Assembly (NCBI RefSeq): GCF_020165495.1
Contig: NZ_JAIUIE010000002.1
Location: forward strand, 248,001 to 312,000
DNA from: Mesorhizobium sp. BR1-1-16
GTDB taxonomy: Bacteria; Pseudomonadota; Alphaproteobacteria; Rhizobiales; Kaistiaceae
Reading direction: 5' to 3'
Length of the DNA: 64,000 bases
Part shown: piece by piece, positions 16,635-25,229 of the stretch
Layout: each line of letters opens with the position of its first letter
Numbering within the stretch: the first letter of the stretch is position 1
The notes under the pieces: generated by a model
Told to the model about the DNA's origin: nothing
Seen by the model: the letters and a program-made list of their open reading frames with translations, nothing else
Database searches by the model: none
Position numbers and translations under genes: made by a program

Positions 16635-17381
16635 ATGAATCAGATCGATCTCGTCGGCCAGACGGCCGTCGTCACAGGCGGCGCGCAGGGCATCGGCTAT
16701 GCGATAGCCGAGCGCCTCGTCGCATCCGGCGCCAAGGTGGCCCTTTGGGACATGAATGCGGATTTGCTCGCCGCAGCCGTCGGCCGCCTTGGCCAGCCCG
16801 CACAGGCCTTCACCGTCAATATCGCCGATTATGACGCGGTCGCCGCGGCGGTCGTCGACACCGAGGCGAAAGTCGGCCCCATCGACATCCTCGTCCATTC
16901 GGCTGGCATTGCCGGCAAGAACGCCCCGCTGGAGGAGTATGACCTCGACGAGTGGCGCCGCGTCATCGATATCGACCTGAATGGCGCCTTCTACGTCAAT
17001 CGTGCTGTTATCCCCGGCATGAAGGCGCGCAATTACGGCCGCATCGTCAACATCGCCTCGATCGCCGGCAAGGAAGGCAATCCCAACGCCTCGGCCTATG
17101 CAGCCGCGAAGGCGGGTGTCATCGGCATGACCAAGGCGCTCGGCAAGGAGGTCGCGAAATACGATATCGCCGTCAACGCCATCACACCGGCAACGGCGAA
17201 GACGCGCATTCTCGACGAATTGAAGCCGGAATTCATCGACTACATGCTCTCGCGCATTCCGCGTGGTCGCTTCCTCGAGGTCAATGAAGCCGCCAACATG
17301 GTCGCCTGGCTGGTCAGCCGGGAGAACAGCTTCACCACCGCTTCGGTGTTCGACCTCTCGGGTGGCCGCGCGACCTACTGA
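16635..17381 (+). CDS. SDR-family sugar (sugar-acid) dehydrogenase
   Basis: 248 residues of a classical short-chain dehydrogenase. It shows TGGAQGIG for NAD(P) binding, HSAGIAG (NNAG-like position), the catalytic Ser in NIASIAGKEG, and SAYAAAKAG for Tyr and Lys. Asp in LWDMN at the end of strand 2 suggests NAD+ preference. The sequence between catalytic Lys and end (NAITPATAKT) resembles the dehydrogenases of deoxy-sugar acids. Next to rhaM, a role as L-rhamnose 1-dehydrogenase or 2-keto-3-deoxy-L-rhamnonate dehydrogenase is plausible but not proven. GGGAGG lies upstream of the ATG. The stop overlaps the convergent DUF993 gene by 7 nt. Confidence 0.85.
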   Translation: MNQIDLVGQTAVVTGGAQGIGYAIAERLVASGAKVALWDMNADLLAAAVGRLGQPAQAFTVNIADYDAVAAAVVDTEAKVGPIDILVHSAGIAGKNAPLEEYDLDEWRRVIDIDLNGAFYVNRAVIPGMKARNYGRIVNIASIAGKEGNPNASAYAAAKAGVIGMTKALGKEVAKYDIAVNAITPATAKTRILDELKPEFIDYMLSRIPRGRFLEVNEAANMVAWLVSRENSFTTASVFDLSGGRATY

Positions 17382-18547
17382 TCGAGCCCGCCGACTTTGA
17401 GGAGGCTGGCCATGCGGCCGGCCGCCTGATCCGGGTCGGCGAGGCAGCGAGCGGCGTCCGCGAGGCGGAAGAGCTCGGCGAAGTGGACCAGAGAGCGGGC
17501 GCTCTGCTGCCCGCCGGCCATCAGGAAATGCTCCTGGTGGCCATTCAGCCAGGCGAGGAAGACGACGCCGGTCTTGTAGAAGCGCGTCGGCGCCTTGAAG
17601 ATGTGCCGCGACAGCGGCACGGTCGGCGCGAGGATGTCGTGGAAGCCGGCCGTGTCATTGGCCGCGAGTTTTTCAAGCGCCAGCGAGGCGGCCGGCGCAA
17701 TCGCATCGAAAATGCCCAGCAGCGCGTGCGAATAGCCCTCGCTGTCACCGGCGATAAGTTCGGCATAGTTGAAATCGTCGCCCGTATACATCTTGACGCC
17801 GGGGGCCAGCCGCCGCCGCATGGCGATTTCCTTGTCCGCCGAGAGCAGCGAGATCTTCACGCCGTCGACCTTGTCGGCATGGCTGTTGATGATGGACAGC
17901 GCCGTTTCCATCGCCGTCATATGGTCGGCGCTGCCCCAATAGCCGGCAAGCGCCGGATCGAACATCTCGCCGAGCCAGTGGATGACGACCGGTTCCTTCA
18001 CCGCCGAGAGGATCCGGTCATAGACGCGGATATAGTCGTCGGGGCCCTCGGCCGCCCGGGCGAGCGCCCGGCTCGCCATCAGGATGATCCGCCCACCGGC
18101 GGACTGGATCGCCTCGACTTGCATCTCATAGGCGGCGATGACCTGGTCGATCGTGACATCGGGGCCGGGTTCGAGATGATCGGTGCCGGCGCCGCAGGCG
18201 ATGACGGCGCCCGGGCGGCTCTTCGCCTCGGCAATCGCGCGCTGCGAGAGCTCCAGAGCCTGCGCCCATGAAAGGCCCATGCCGCGCTGCGCCGTGTCCA
18301 TCGCTTCGGCGACGCCGAAGCCGAGATCCCAGAGATGATGCCGGAATGCGAGCGTCCGTTCCCAATCGAAGGCGACGTCGAGGGTCGGATTGTTGTCGGC
18401 GAAGGGATCGACCACGACATGTGCGGCGGCATAAGCGACCCGCGAAAATGCAGGTGCCGCGCCCTTTCTGGGCGGTGGCAGGGGCGCATTCCGGATCATG
18501 TAGCGCTCGGTGGTGCCGGCGCTGGTCGGAAGCTGGATGCTGGTCAT
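17375..18547 (-). CDS. DUF993 family protein (aldolase-like, TIM-barrel-type)
   Basis: 390 residues from the ATG at 18547, preceded by GGGGG at a good distance; the longer frame to 18598 adds an Arg-rich stretch that is unlikely to be real. The protein has the features of DUF993, which is distantly related to dihydrodipicolinate synthase-type aldolases: IACGAGTDHLEPG, EAIQSAGGRIILMASRAL, VIHWLGEMFDPAL, DGVKISLLSADKEI (a candidate Schiff-base Lys in VKISL), and MYTGDDFNY. It is cytoplasmic. DUF993 genes are usually found in sugar or polyol loci, but no substrate is established that I know of. A small palindrome (18591-18606) lies just upstream. Confidence 0.8.
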   Translation of the reverse strand: MTSIQLPTSAGTTERYMIRNAPLPPPRKGAAPAFSRVAYAAAHVVVDPFADNNPTLDVAFDWERTLAFRHHLWDLGFGVAEAMDTAQRGMGLSWAQALELSQRAIAEAKSRPGAVIACGAGTDHLEPGPDVTIDQVIAAYEMQVEAIQSAGGRIILMASRALARAAEGPDDYIRVYDRILSAVKEPVVIHWLGEMFDPALAGYWGSADHMTAMETALSIINSHADKVDGVKISLLSADKEIAMRRRLAPGVKMYTGDDFNYAELIAGDSEGYSHALLGIFDAIAPAASLALEKLAANDTAGFHDILAPTVPLSRHIFKAPTRFYKTGVVFLAWLNGHQEHFLMAGGQQSARSLVHFAELFRLADAARCLADPDQAAGRMASLLKVGGLDQ

Positions 18548-18590
18548 GAGAACCCCCGTCTGACGGCCCCTTCTCCTCCCGGGGCCACTT

Positions 18591-18606
18591 GTAACCAATC
18601 AGTTAC
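18591..18606. promoter_or_regulatory. candidate operator upstream of the DUF993 gene
   Basis: GTAACCAATCAGTTAC: five-base arms GTAAC/GTTAC around six bases, 44 bp before the chosen start codon. It resembles GntR-type operators built on GTTAC half sites. No matching regulator is adjacent. Confidence 0.4.
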
Positions 18607-18736
18607 TAGTGGGTTATCCGGCTGTCAAGATTCGGTCCGGGACGGACATGACAGGTCGAGCATCCGCCTGCTGACGCCGCGCGTGGCGGCCGTCCGAACG
18701 GCCGCCAGTAGTCCCGCTACGGGCCGAAACAGGCGT

Positions 18737-20671
18737 TCAATCCTCCCAGCAGGCAAGATCCTGCGGAGCGATGCTGGCGCCGCCGAGCTTGAAGCGCTTC
18801 GTGGCAGCATCCGGAACCGTCCAGGGCTCGCTGCCATAGTTGAAGGCGAAGGTGAGGTCGCCGCGACGGCGGATGCGGATCGTGTCCGGAATGTCGAGTG
18901 ACGCAAGGCCGGCCTTCGGCAGCGCGAACTTGGTCAGGATCTCGCCGAGAAGGTCTGCTTCCGGCCAGGTGGTGCAGTAGATCGCGCGGTCATTGGCGAC
19001 GACGGCGGCGCCGCCGTCCTCGAAGCTGGCAAGCGCCGGCAGGTCTGTCTGCAGCCATTCGCGCCAGCGCGAAGCATGACCGCCGACCTCGCCGGAGACG
19101 GCATGGAGCGCTGGCCGCATCGAGGCGACTTCGACCACTTTGGCCGGAACCAGAGAAGCGAGCGGTCCCGGCGCGAGATTGTCGGGGAAGGTGAAGTTGC
19201 GGGTCTTGGAGCCGGCACGCGGGCCGATGAGGATCACCGCGTGGGTCGTCGTCAGCGTTTCCAGCATCGCTTCGCCGACATGCGGCAGGCTCGGCAGCAG
19301 CACGAGTTTGTAGCCTTTGAGATCGGCGCCCGGCCTGACGATGTCGACATCGAGGCCAAGCCGCCGCACAGCCTCGTACCAGCGGAAGCAGATTTCCTCA
19401 TGGAGATAATCACGGCCCTGCGGCTGAATGCGCGTGATCCACGACGCCTCATAGTCGAAGATCAGTGCGACGGGCGAGGTCCGGTTCTCCGGCATCGGAC
19501 CGAAGGTCTTCAATTCAGCGCCGACCTTTGCCGCTTCTTCGCCGCCGGGCGAGCGGACGCGATCCGGGCGGTTGAGCCCGGCATGCATCTGTTCCTGCCC
19601 GAACGGGGCCTGGCGCCAGCGGAAATAGCTCACAACCTCGGCGCCATGCGCAAACGCCTCCCAGGCCCAGAGCCGGACCATGCCCGGCGCCGGTACGGCG
19701 TTCCACGGCGCCCAGTTCACCGGACCCGGCTGCTGCTCCATGACCCAGAAGCGGTTGCCCGCCATGCCGCGATAGAGATCGTGATGGAATGTCGGCACGT
19801 CGGGATGCGAGGTCCGCGTGAAGCGCGTGCGCTCCGCCTCCGAGAAGGGGAATTTCTCGAGGAAGCCGAGGGGATAGGAGTCCCACGCCGCGAAGTCGAG
19901 CGATTCGCTGACCGCGTGATGATCGAAATCATGGAAGAAACCCATATAGTTATGGGTGACGAAGCGGCCGGGCGATAATCGCCGCAGGATGCCGACCTGC
20001 ATCTCGTTGTAGCGGACCACCTGCTCGGAGGCGAAGCGCCAATAGTCGAGGCGTGCCGCCGGCGCCGGTTCCGTGACAGTGCGCACCGGCAGTGTGACCT
20101 CGTCGAAGCTCGCGAGTTCCATCGACCAGAAGACGTTGCCCCAGGCTTCGTTCAGCGCTTCAGGCGTCTGATAGCGGCGGCGCAGCCATCCCTTGAACGC
20201 CGTCAGGTCCTCCGGTCCCCACGAAAGAACGGTGTCGTGGCAGCCATATTCATTGTCGGTTTGCCAGCCGGCGACATGCGGGTTCTCGCCATAACGCTCG
20301 GCCATCGCAGTGACGATGCGCGCGCTCTCGCGGTACCAGACGGCGCTGGAAAACGTGTAGTGGCGGCGCGATCCGAAGCCGCGCACGGCGCCGTCCTCGG
20401 CATGGGGCAAAATCTCGGGATAGAGATCGATCAGCCATTTCGGCGGCGTGGCCGTCGGCGTGCCGAGCACCACGTTGAGCCCGGCGGCGCCGAGCGTCGC
20501 GATCGCACGATCGAGCCACGCCCATTCGAAGCGGTCCGACTCCGGCTCGATCCGGCTCCACGCGAACTCGCCGATCCGCACATAGCGGATGCCGAGCGCA
20601 GCCATTTCGGCCGCGTCGCGCGCCCACCAGCTTTCGGGCCAATGTTCCGGGTAGTAACAGACGCCGAGCAT
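18737..20671 (-). CDS. GH42 family glycosidase (beta-galactosidase / alpha-L-arabinopyranosidase type)
   Basis: 644 residues from the ATG at 20671, where the family begins (LGVCYYPEHWPES). Starts at 20716 or 20809 add unconserved residues. The TIM barrel shows GIRYVRIGEFAWSRIEP, the acid/base Glu in TDNEYG (about residue 139) and the nucleophile Glu in VMEQQPG (about residue 310). A trimerisation-type domain follows (EEICFRWYEAVRRLGLDVDI) and a small C-terminal beta domain. No signal peptide, so it hydrolyses short imported galactosides or arabinosides in the cytoplasm. It is divergent from a LacI gene across paired operators and shares the locus with an ABC importer and GH127. Specificity within GH42 cannot be read from sequence alone. 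Confidence 0.92.
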   Translation of the reverse strand: MLGVCYYPEHWPESWWARDAAEMAALGIRYVRIGEFAWSRIEPESDRFEWAWLDRAIATLGAAGLNVVLGTPTATPPKWLIDLYPEILPHAEDGAVRGFGSRRHYTFSSAVWYRESARIVTAMAERYGENPHVAGWQTDNEYGCHDTVLSWGPEDLTAFKGWLRRRYQTPEALNEAWGNVFWSMELASFDEVTLPVRTVTEPAPAARLDYWRFASEQVVRYNEMQVGILRRLSPGRFVTHNYMGFFHDFDHHAVSESLDFAAWDSYPLGFLEKFPFSEAERTRFTRTSHPDVPTFHHDLYRGMAGNRFWVMEQQPGPVNWAPWNAVPAPGMVRLWAWEAFAHGAEVVSYFRWRQAPFGQEQMHAGLNRPDRVRSPGGEEAAKVGAELKTFGPMPENRTSPVALIFDYEASWITRIQPQGRDYLHEEICFRWYEAVRRLGLDVDIVRPGADLKGYKLVLLPSLPHVGEAMLETLTTTHAVILIGPRAGSKTRNFTFPDNLAPGPLASLVPAKVVEVASMRPALHAVSGEVGGHASRWREWLQTDLPALASFEDGGAAVVANDRAIYCTTWPEADLLGEILTKFALPKAGLASLDIPDTIRIRRRGDLTFAFNYGSEPWTVPDAATKRFKLGGASIAPQDLACWED

Positions 20672-20828
20672 GGCTGGATTCCGTGATTGAAAGATTCTGG
20701 GCCGGGTTTCCTGCATATAGCACCGCTTCGGTTCCGCCTGGAACGGTCCCGGCAGCGAATTCCGTGCACCGTGTGATTCAGCCGCTGCTGCCCCTTGATT
20801 CATCCTCAAACTGCTAATAGCGTGCGCT

Positions 20829-20844
20829 GAGAAAAGGGTTTCTC
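20829..20844. promoter_or_regulatory. LacI-type operator, copy 1
   Basis: GAGAAAAGGGTTTCTC, an inverted repeat extended by CT/AG on its flanks, in the gap between the GH42 gene and the LacI gene. It differs by one base from copy 2, 67 bp to the right. It is the probable binding site of the adjacent LacI protein. Confidence 0.75.
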
Positions 20845-20895
20845 AGGCCCTTCGGGCGGTGGCCAATTGGCGACTGCCCTTTTTAAGGGCGTCAA

Positions 20896-20911
20896 GAGAA
20901 AAGGTTTTCTC
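20896..20911. promoter_or_regulatory. LacI-type operator, copy 2
   Basis: GAGAAAAGGTTTTCTC, a perfect palindrome with 7-bp arms around GG, ending 21 bp before the LacI start codon. A repressor bound here would block its own gene; with copy 1 it could form a loop or cover both promoters. Confidence 0.75.
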
Positions 20912-20932
20912 AACGCCTCTAGGGAGCGCCGC

Positions 20933-21982
20933 ATGTCGGATGGGATGGAACGCGATGTCGTCGCGCCGCGCAGGCGGCCGGTGACCTTGCGCGACGTCGC
21001 GGAGGATGCGGGCGTCAGTGTCGCGACCGCCTCGAAGGCGCTGAACGATCAGGGCCGCATGACGGCCGAAACGCGTACTCGAATCCAGGAGGCGGCCCGC
21101 AGGCTGGGCTTTCGCCCCAATGGTCTCGCGCAGAGCCTGCTGCGCCGCCGCAGCTTCACGGTCGGCATGCTGACTAACGACACCTATGGTCGCTTCTCGC
21201 TGCCGGTGATGGCCGGCATCTCGGAAGCGCTGGTCGACAATGGTGTCTCCGTCTTCCTGTGCAATGTCGAGGACGATCCGCGGCTCGGCCAGTTGCATGT
21301 CGACGCCATGCTCGAGAAGCGGGTGGACGGCATCATCGCGACGGGGAAACGTCTCGACCGACGGCTGCCGATCGACCTCTCGAAACTCGGCGTCCCCGTC
21401 ATCTACGCCTTCACCGAACCCGATGCGGATGCCATCGCTTTCGTATCCGATGACGAGGGCGGCGCGCGGCTCGCTGTCGAGCATCTCGTGCGGCTCGGCC
21501 GGCGCCGCATCGTGCATGTGACCGGCCCGGCGCGCTTCGCCGTCGTTCACCAGCGCGCCGCCGCCTATCGCGCCGTGCTGGCCGAGGCAGGTCTCGCGGC
21601 GCCAGCCGTGATGATGGGAAGCTGGACCGAGAGCTGGGGCCGGGAGGCGGCCGATATCCTGTTCGCCCCCCAGGGCGAGAAGCCCGATGCCATCTTCTGC
21701 GGCAATGACCAGATCGCGCGCGGCGTGATCGACGGCCTGCGCGAGCGCGGCATCGACGTGCCGGGCGCAGTCGGGGTGGTCGGTTTCGACAATTGGGAGA
21801 TCGTCGCCACGCAATCGCGGCCGCCGCTCACCACGGTCGACATGAACCTCGTCTCTCTCGGCCGCGAGGCCGGGATGACGCTGCTTTCGCTGGTCGACGG
21901 CAAGCCCGTCGAGCCGGGCATACGAAAACTGCCGTGCCGTCTCGTGGTGCGGCAGTCATGCGGCCGTCCACCAGACGGCTAA
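20933..21982 (+). CDS. LacI-family transcriptional repressor of the GH42/GH127 locus
   Basis: 349 residues. The N-terminal helix-turn-helix and hinge are clear (VTLRDVAEDAGVSVATASKALN, in two parts; LGFRPNGLAQSLLRRR). A periplasmic-binding-protein-like effector domain follows (VGMLTNDTYGRFSLPVMAGI, PDAIFCGNDQIARG, GVVGFDNWEI). The start at 20933 has AGGGAG upstream. The gene sits between GH42 (divergent) and the importer genes (same strand, 65 bp away), so it probably represses itself, the GH42 gene and perhaps the importer. The inducer is likely a galactose- or arabinose-containing sugar, by inference from the enzymes. Confidence 0.93.
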   Translation: MSDGMERDVVAPRRRPVTLRDVAEDAGVSVATASKALNDQGRMTAETRTRIQEAARRLGFRPNGLAQSLLRRRSFTVGMLTNDTYGRFSLPVMAGISEALVDNGVSVFLCNVEDDPRLGQLHVDAMLEKRVDGIIATGKRLDRRLPIDLSKLGVPVIYAFTEPDADAIAFVSDDEGGARLAVEHLVRLGRRRIVHVTGPARFAVVHQRAAAYRAVLAEAGLAAPAVMMGSWTESWGREAADILFAPQGEKPDAIFCGNDQIARGVIDGLRERGIDVPGAVGVVGFDNWEIVATQSRPPLTTVDMNLVSLGREAGMTLLSLVDGKPVEPGIRKLPCRLVVRQSCGRPPDG

Positions 21983-22046
21983 TTCAAGATTCTGCGCCAG
22001 CCCGCCGGAGGAGCCGCGGGCGGCTATCCTAGAGGGAGGAACGGGA

Positions 22047-23288
22047 ATGAGACGCTTTACCAGCCTGGTGGCCGCGACCGCGGCACTTCTGTCCATGACG
22101 GCGCTCGCTGGCGCCGCCGAGACGGCCAATATCTGGGTCCGCTCTGACGGCTCGAATTTCATGCCGCAGATCGTCGAGGCCTTCAACAAGAGCCACGAAA
22201 ACCAGATCAAGCTCGACATCATCCCGACCGGCGAACTGGTGCAGAAATACGCGACCTCGGTCGCGGGTGGCACGGCGCCTGACGGCCTCGCGCTCGACCT
22301 GATCTACACGCCAGCCTTCGCTGCGGCCGGACAGCTCGAGGACATGACCGACTGGGCGAAGTCGCTGCCCTATTTCAAGGAACTTTCGCCGGCCCATGTG
22401 AAGACGGGTACCTATAAGGACCACATTTACGGTCTGCCGTTCTCGGCCGACAGTTCGGTGCTGATCTGGAACAAGAAGCTGTTCAAGCAGGCCGGGCTCG
22501 ATCCCGAGAAGGGACCGACCAACTGGGCCGAAATCGAGGCTGACGCCGAGAAGGTCAACGCGCTCGGCGGCGACATCCGCGGCTTCTATTTCTCCGGCGC
22601 CTGCGGCGGCTGCAATATCTTCACCTTCACCCCGCTCGTCTGGGCGTCGGGCGGCGGGATCCTGTCGGAAGACGGCTCAAAGGCGACGCTCAACGATCCG
22701 AAGCTGCGCGAGGCAATCGACTTCTATCGCTCGATGGTCAAGAAGGGTCTCGTGCCGGATGGCGCGCAGACCGATACGGGTGCGAACTTCTTCGCAGCCT
22801 TTGCTGGCGGCAATATCGGCATCGCCCCGTCGGGCGCCTTCGCCATCGGCGCGCTTAACACGCAGTACAAGGACATCGACTACGGCGTGACCTTCCTGCC
22901 GGGCAAGGATGGCGGCTGGTCATCCTTCGCCGGCGGCGACAACTTCGTGTTCACCAAGGGCACGAGCAAGACCAAGGTGCTGCAGGAATTCCTCGACTAT
23001 GCCTATTCGCTCGAGGGCCAGACCCTGCTGGCGAGCCGTGGCAGCCTGCCGGTGCGCGGTGACATCGCCGCTGAGGCGCTGAAGGGCCTCGACCCGCGCT
23101 ACACGATCGCCTCCGAAGCGATGGCAAAGGGCCAGACGCCTTATTCCGTGGTGTTCAACGACATCATCAATTCGGCAAACGGCCCCTGGGCTCAGATGAT
23201 CAGCGAAGTGTTCTTCGGTGACGACGTTGATGGCGCGATCACCAATGCGCAGGACACCATGCAGGGCATCATCGACGCCGCCAAGTAA
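22047..23288 (+). CDS. ABC sugar-binding protein (family 1, glycan locus)
   Basis: 413 residues with a signal peptide (basic MRRF, hydrophobic stretch, cleavage near AGAAE), so it is periplasmic. The mature protein is a carbohydrate-binding type 1 solute-binding protein, with YGLPFSADSSVLIWNKKLF, YFSGACGGCNIFTFTPLVWASGG in the hinge region (CxxC not common) and GKDGGWSSFAGGDNFVF. It delivers an oligosaccharide to the two permeases that follow. AGGGAGGAACGGG precedes the ATG. A 9-bp hairpin directly after the gene probably protects its mRNA and keeps this protein more abundant than the permeases. Confidence 0.92.
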   Translation: MRRFTSLVAATAALLSMTALAGAAETANIWVRSDGSNFMPQIVEAFNKSHENQIKLDIIPTGELVQKYATSVAGGTAPDGLALDLIYTPAFAAAGQLEDMTDWAKSLPYFKELSPAHVKTGTYKDHIYGLPFSADSSVLIWNKKLFKQAGLDPEKGPTNWAEIEADAEKVNALGGDIRGFYFSGACGGCNIFTFTPLVWASGGGILSEDGSKATLNDPKLREAIDFYRSMVKKGLVPDGAQTDTGANFFAAFAGGNIGIAPSGAFAIGALNTQYKDIDYGVTFLPGKDGGWSSFAGGDNFVFTKGTSKTKVLQEFLDYAYSLEGQTLLASRGSLPVRGDIAAEALKGLDPRYTIASEAMAKGQTPYSVVFNDIINSANGPWAQMISEVFFGDDVDGAITNAQDTMQGIIDAAK

Positions 23289-23321
23289 ACGCTGTCGCCG
23301 GCTTCGGCCTCAAGGAGAAGA

Positions 23322-23346
23322 GGAACGGGCGCTTCGTGCCCGTTCC
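23322..23346 (+). terminator. intercistronic hairpin after the binding-protein gene
   Basis: Nine-bp stem (GGAACGGGC with GCCCGTTCC) and 7-nt loop, no T-tract. Its position between binding protein and permeases is the usual place for a partial terminator or mRNA stabiliser. Confidence 0.6.
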
Positions 23347-23378
23347 CATCTCGTCGCCAACGCTCCACGGAGACCGAC

Positions 23379-24332
23379 ATGTCCTCGATCTCGGCCAAAT
23401 CCGACAAGGATGCCGGCGCGCAGGCTGGCGCTGCCGCCCTTGGCCGTCATGCGCGGCCCCGCATCGACCGCAGCCAGTGGATCGGCCTGCTCTATATTGC
23501 GCCTGCGATCGCGCTCGTCTTCGTTTTTTTCGTCGTACCGCTGGTGATGACGGCGTGGATGTCGCTGCACAACTGGCCGCTGATGGGTGGCCACACCTTC
23601 ATCGGGCTCGATAACTACGTCGCGATCACCAAGGACACGCGCTTCTGGAACGCGCTTAAGTTCACGCTCTACTATACGGTGATCGTCACCATCGCGATCT
23701 TTGCCGTCGCCTTTCCGCTGGCCCTCTTCGTCGAGAAGCCGCGGCCGCTGAACGGGCTCTATCGCACCGCCTTCTTCATGCCGGTCGTCGTCGGCTTCGC
23801 TTCGGCAAGCCTTCTCTGGGCCTGGCTGCTCAATGTCGATGCCGGTCTCTTCAGCCCTGCCGCCTTCCGCCTCGGCCTGACCGAGAAGAAGTTCAACCTG
23901 CTCGCGACCTTCGATCCGGCCTTCTGGTCGATCATCGTCATGGTCGTCTGGAAGGCTTCCGGTTTCACCATGATCATCCTGATGACCGGCTTGCAGTCGA
24001 TTCCAGGCGACCTCATGGAGGCGGCCAAGATCGACGGCGCGAGCGGCTGGCAGCGCTTCACCAGCATCACGCTGCCCTTGATGCGCCGCACGCTCGCACT
24101 GGCACTGATCCTCTCGGTTTCCGGCTCGATCCTCGCCTTCGACCAGTTCTACATCATGCTGCGCGGCGGCCCCCGCAACTCGACGATCACGGCGGTCTAC
24201 TGGATTTTCACGCAGTCCTTCGTCTCCTTCAAGCTCGGCTACGGCGCCGCGCTCTCCATCGTTCTGCTGGTGATCCTGGTGGTGATCAGCCTCGTCCAGC
24301 TGCGGCTGCTGCGTAATCCGGAGGGCACCTGA
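23379..24332 (+). CDS. ABC sugar transporter permease (MalF-like)
   Basis: 317 residues with six main membrane helices and a polar N-terminus of about 35 residues. The EAA loop is EAAKIDGASGWQRFTSITLP, which docks an ATPase. The first helix begins WIGLLYIAPAIALVFVFFV. It forms the inner-membrane channel with the next gene. The start ATG follows CGGAGACCGAC. The stop overlaps the next start (TGATG), which indicates coupled translation. No ATPase gene follows in this locus. Confidence 0.93.
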   Translation: MSSISAKSDKDAGAQAGAAALGRHARPRIDRSQWIGLLYIAPAIALVFVFFVVPLVMTAWMSLHNWPLMGGHTFIGLDNYVAITKDTRFWNALKFTLYYTVIVTIAIFAVAFPLALFVEKPRPLNGLYRTAFFMPVVVGFASASLLWAWLLNVDAGLFSPAAFRLGLTEKKFNLLATFDPAFWSIIVMVVWKASGFTMIILMTGLQSIPGDLMEAAKIDGASGWQRFTSITLPLMRRTLALALILSVSGSILAFDQFYIMLRGGPRNSTITAVYWIFTQSFVSFKLGYGAALSIVLLVILVVISLVQLRLLRNPEGT

Positions 24333-25195
24333 TGGCCGCCACGACCACCACCGCGCCCGACCGTTCGCTTGGCCGCTTCATCGGCGAACACTCGGTTGGG
24401 CTGTTCCTCTCCGCGATCTTCATCGCCCCGATCTTCTGGACGGTGCTGTCCTCGCTGAAATTGCCTTCGGAAGCCCGTCAGCCGCCGCTGCCGCCATGGC
24501 CGACCACCGGGGTGTCGGTCGACAACTATGTCTCTCTCGACAGCTATGGCGGCGGTCTCTGGCATTCGGCGCAGAACAGCATCTTCGTCTCCGTCTCGAG
24601 CGTCGTGCTCACCGCGGTGATCAGCCTGCTCGCCGGCTATGGCTTCTCGCGCTTCCGCTTTCCGCTGAAGAACCTGTTCTTCGTCATGATCCTCTCGACG
24701 ATCATGATTCCGTTCCAGTCGATCCTGACGCCGATCTTCCTGCTTCTGGCGACGTTCAAGCTGCAGAACACGCTGTCGGGGCTGGTCCTCGTCTATGTCA
24801 CGCTGCAACTGCCGTTCTCGATCTTCATGATGCGGAACGCCTTCGATGCGGTGCCGAAGGAGATCGAGGAAGCGGCCCGTATCGACGGCGCACGCAGCAT
24901 GGCGCTGCTGACCAGGATCATGCTGCCGCTCGTCTGGCCGGGCATTGTGACGGTCGCGCTCTTTGCCTTCCTGAATACCTGGAACGAGTTCATTGCCGCG
25001 CTGGTGCTGATGACCGACCAGGAGAAATTCACCCTGCCGATCATGATGACCGCCGTGCAATCCGGCCGTTTCGGCGCCGTCAACTGGGGAGCCGTGCAGG
25101 CCGGTGTCACCGTGATGATGATCCCATGCCTGATCCTCTTCCTGTTGTTGCAGCGCTTCTACATCCGCGGCCTGACGGCCGGCGCCGTGAAATAG
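24332..25195 (+). CDS. ABC sugar transporter permease (MalG-like)
   Basis: 287 residues, six membrane helices, and the EAA loop EEAARIDGARSMALLTRIML. The N-terminal helix is preceded by a short polar stretch with LGRFIGEH. It pairs with the preceding MalF-like protein to carry the glycan fragment into the cytoplasm. The segment before the second helix (PWPTTGVSVDNYVSL) is the usual MalG-type periplasmic loop. The gene is followed 34 bp later by the GH127 gene, probably in one transcript. Confidence 0.93.
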   Translation: MAATTTTAPDRSLGRFIGEHSVGLFLSAIFIAPIFWTVLSSLKLPSEARQPPLPPWPTTGVSVDNYVSLDSYGGGLWHSAQNSIFVSVSSVVLTAVISLLAGYGFSRFRFPLKNLFFVMILSTIMIPFQSILTPIFLLLATFKLQNTLSGLVLVYVTLQLPFSIFMMRNAFDAVPKEIEEAARIDGARSMALLTRIMLPLVWPGIVTVALFAFLNTWNEFIAALVLMTDQEKFTLPIMMTAVQSGRFGAVNWGAVQAGVTVMMIPCLILFLLLQRFYIRGLTAGAVK

Positions 25196-25229
25196 CGGCG
25201 CATCCATTTTGATATCCAAGGAGAACCTC

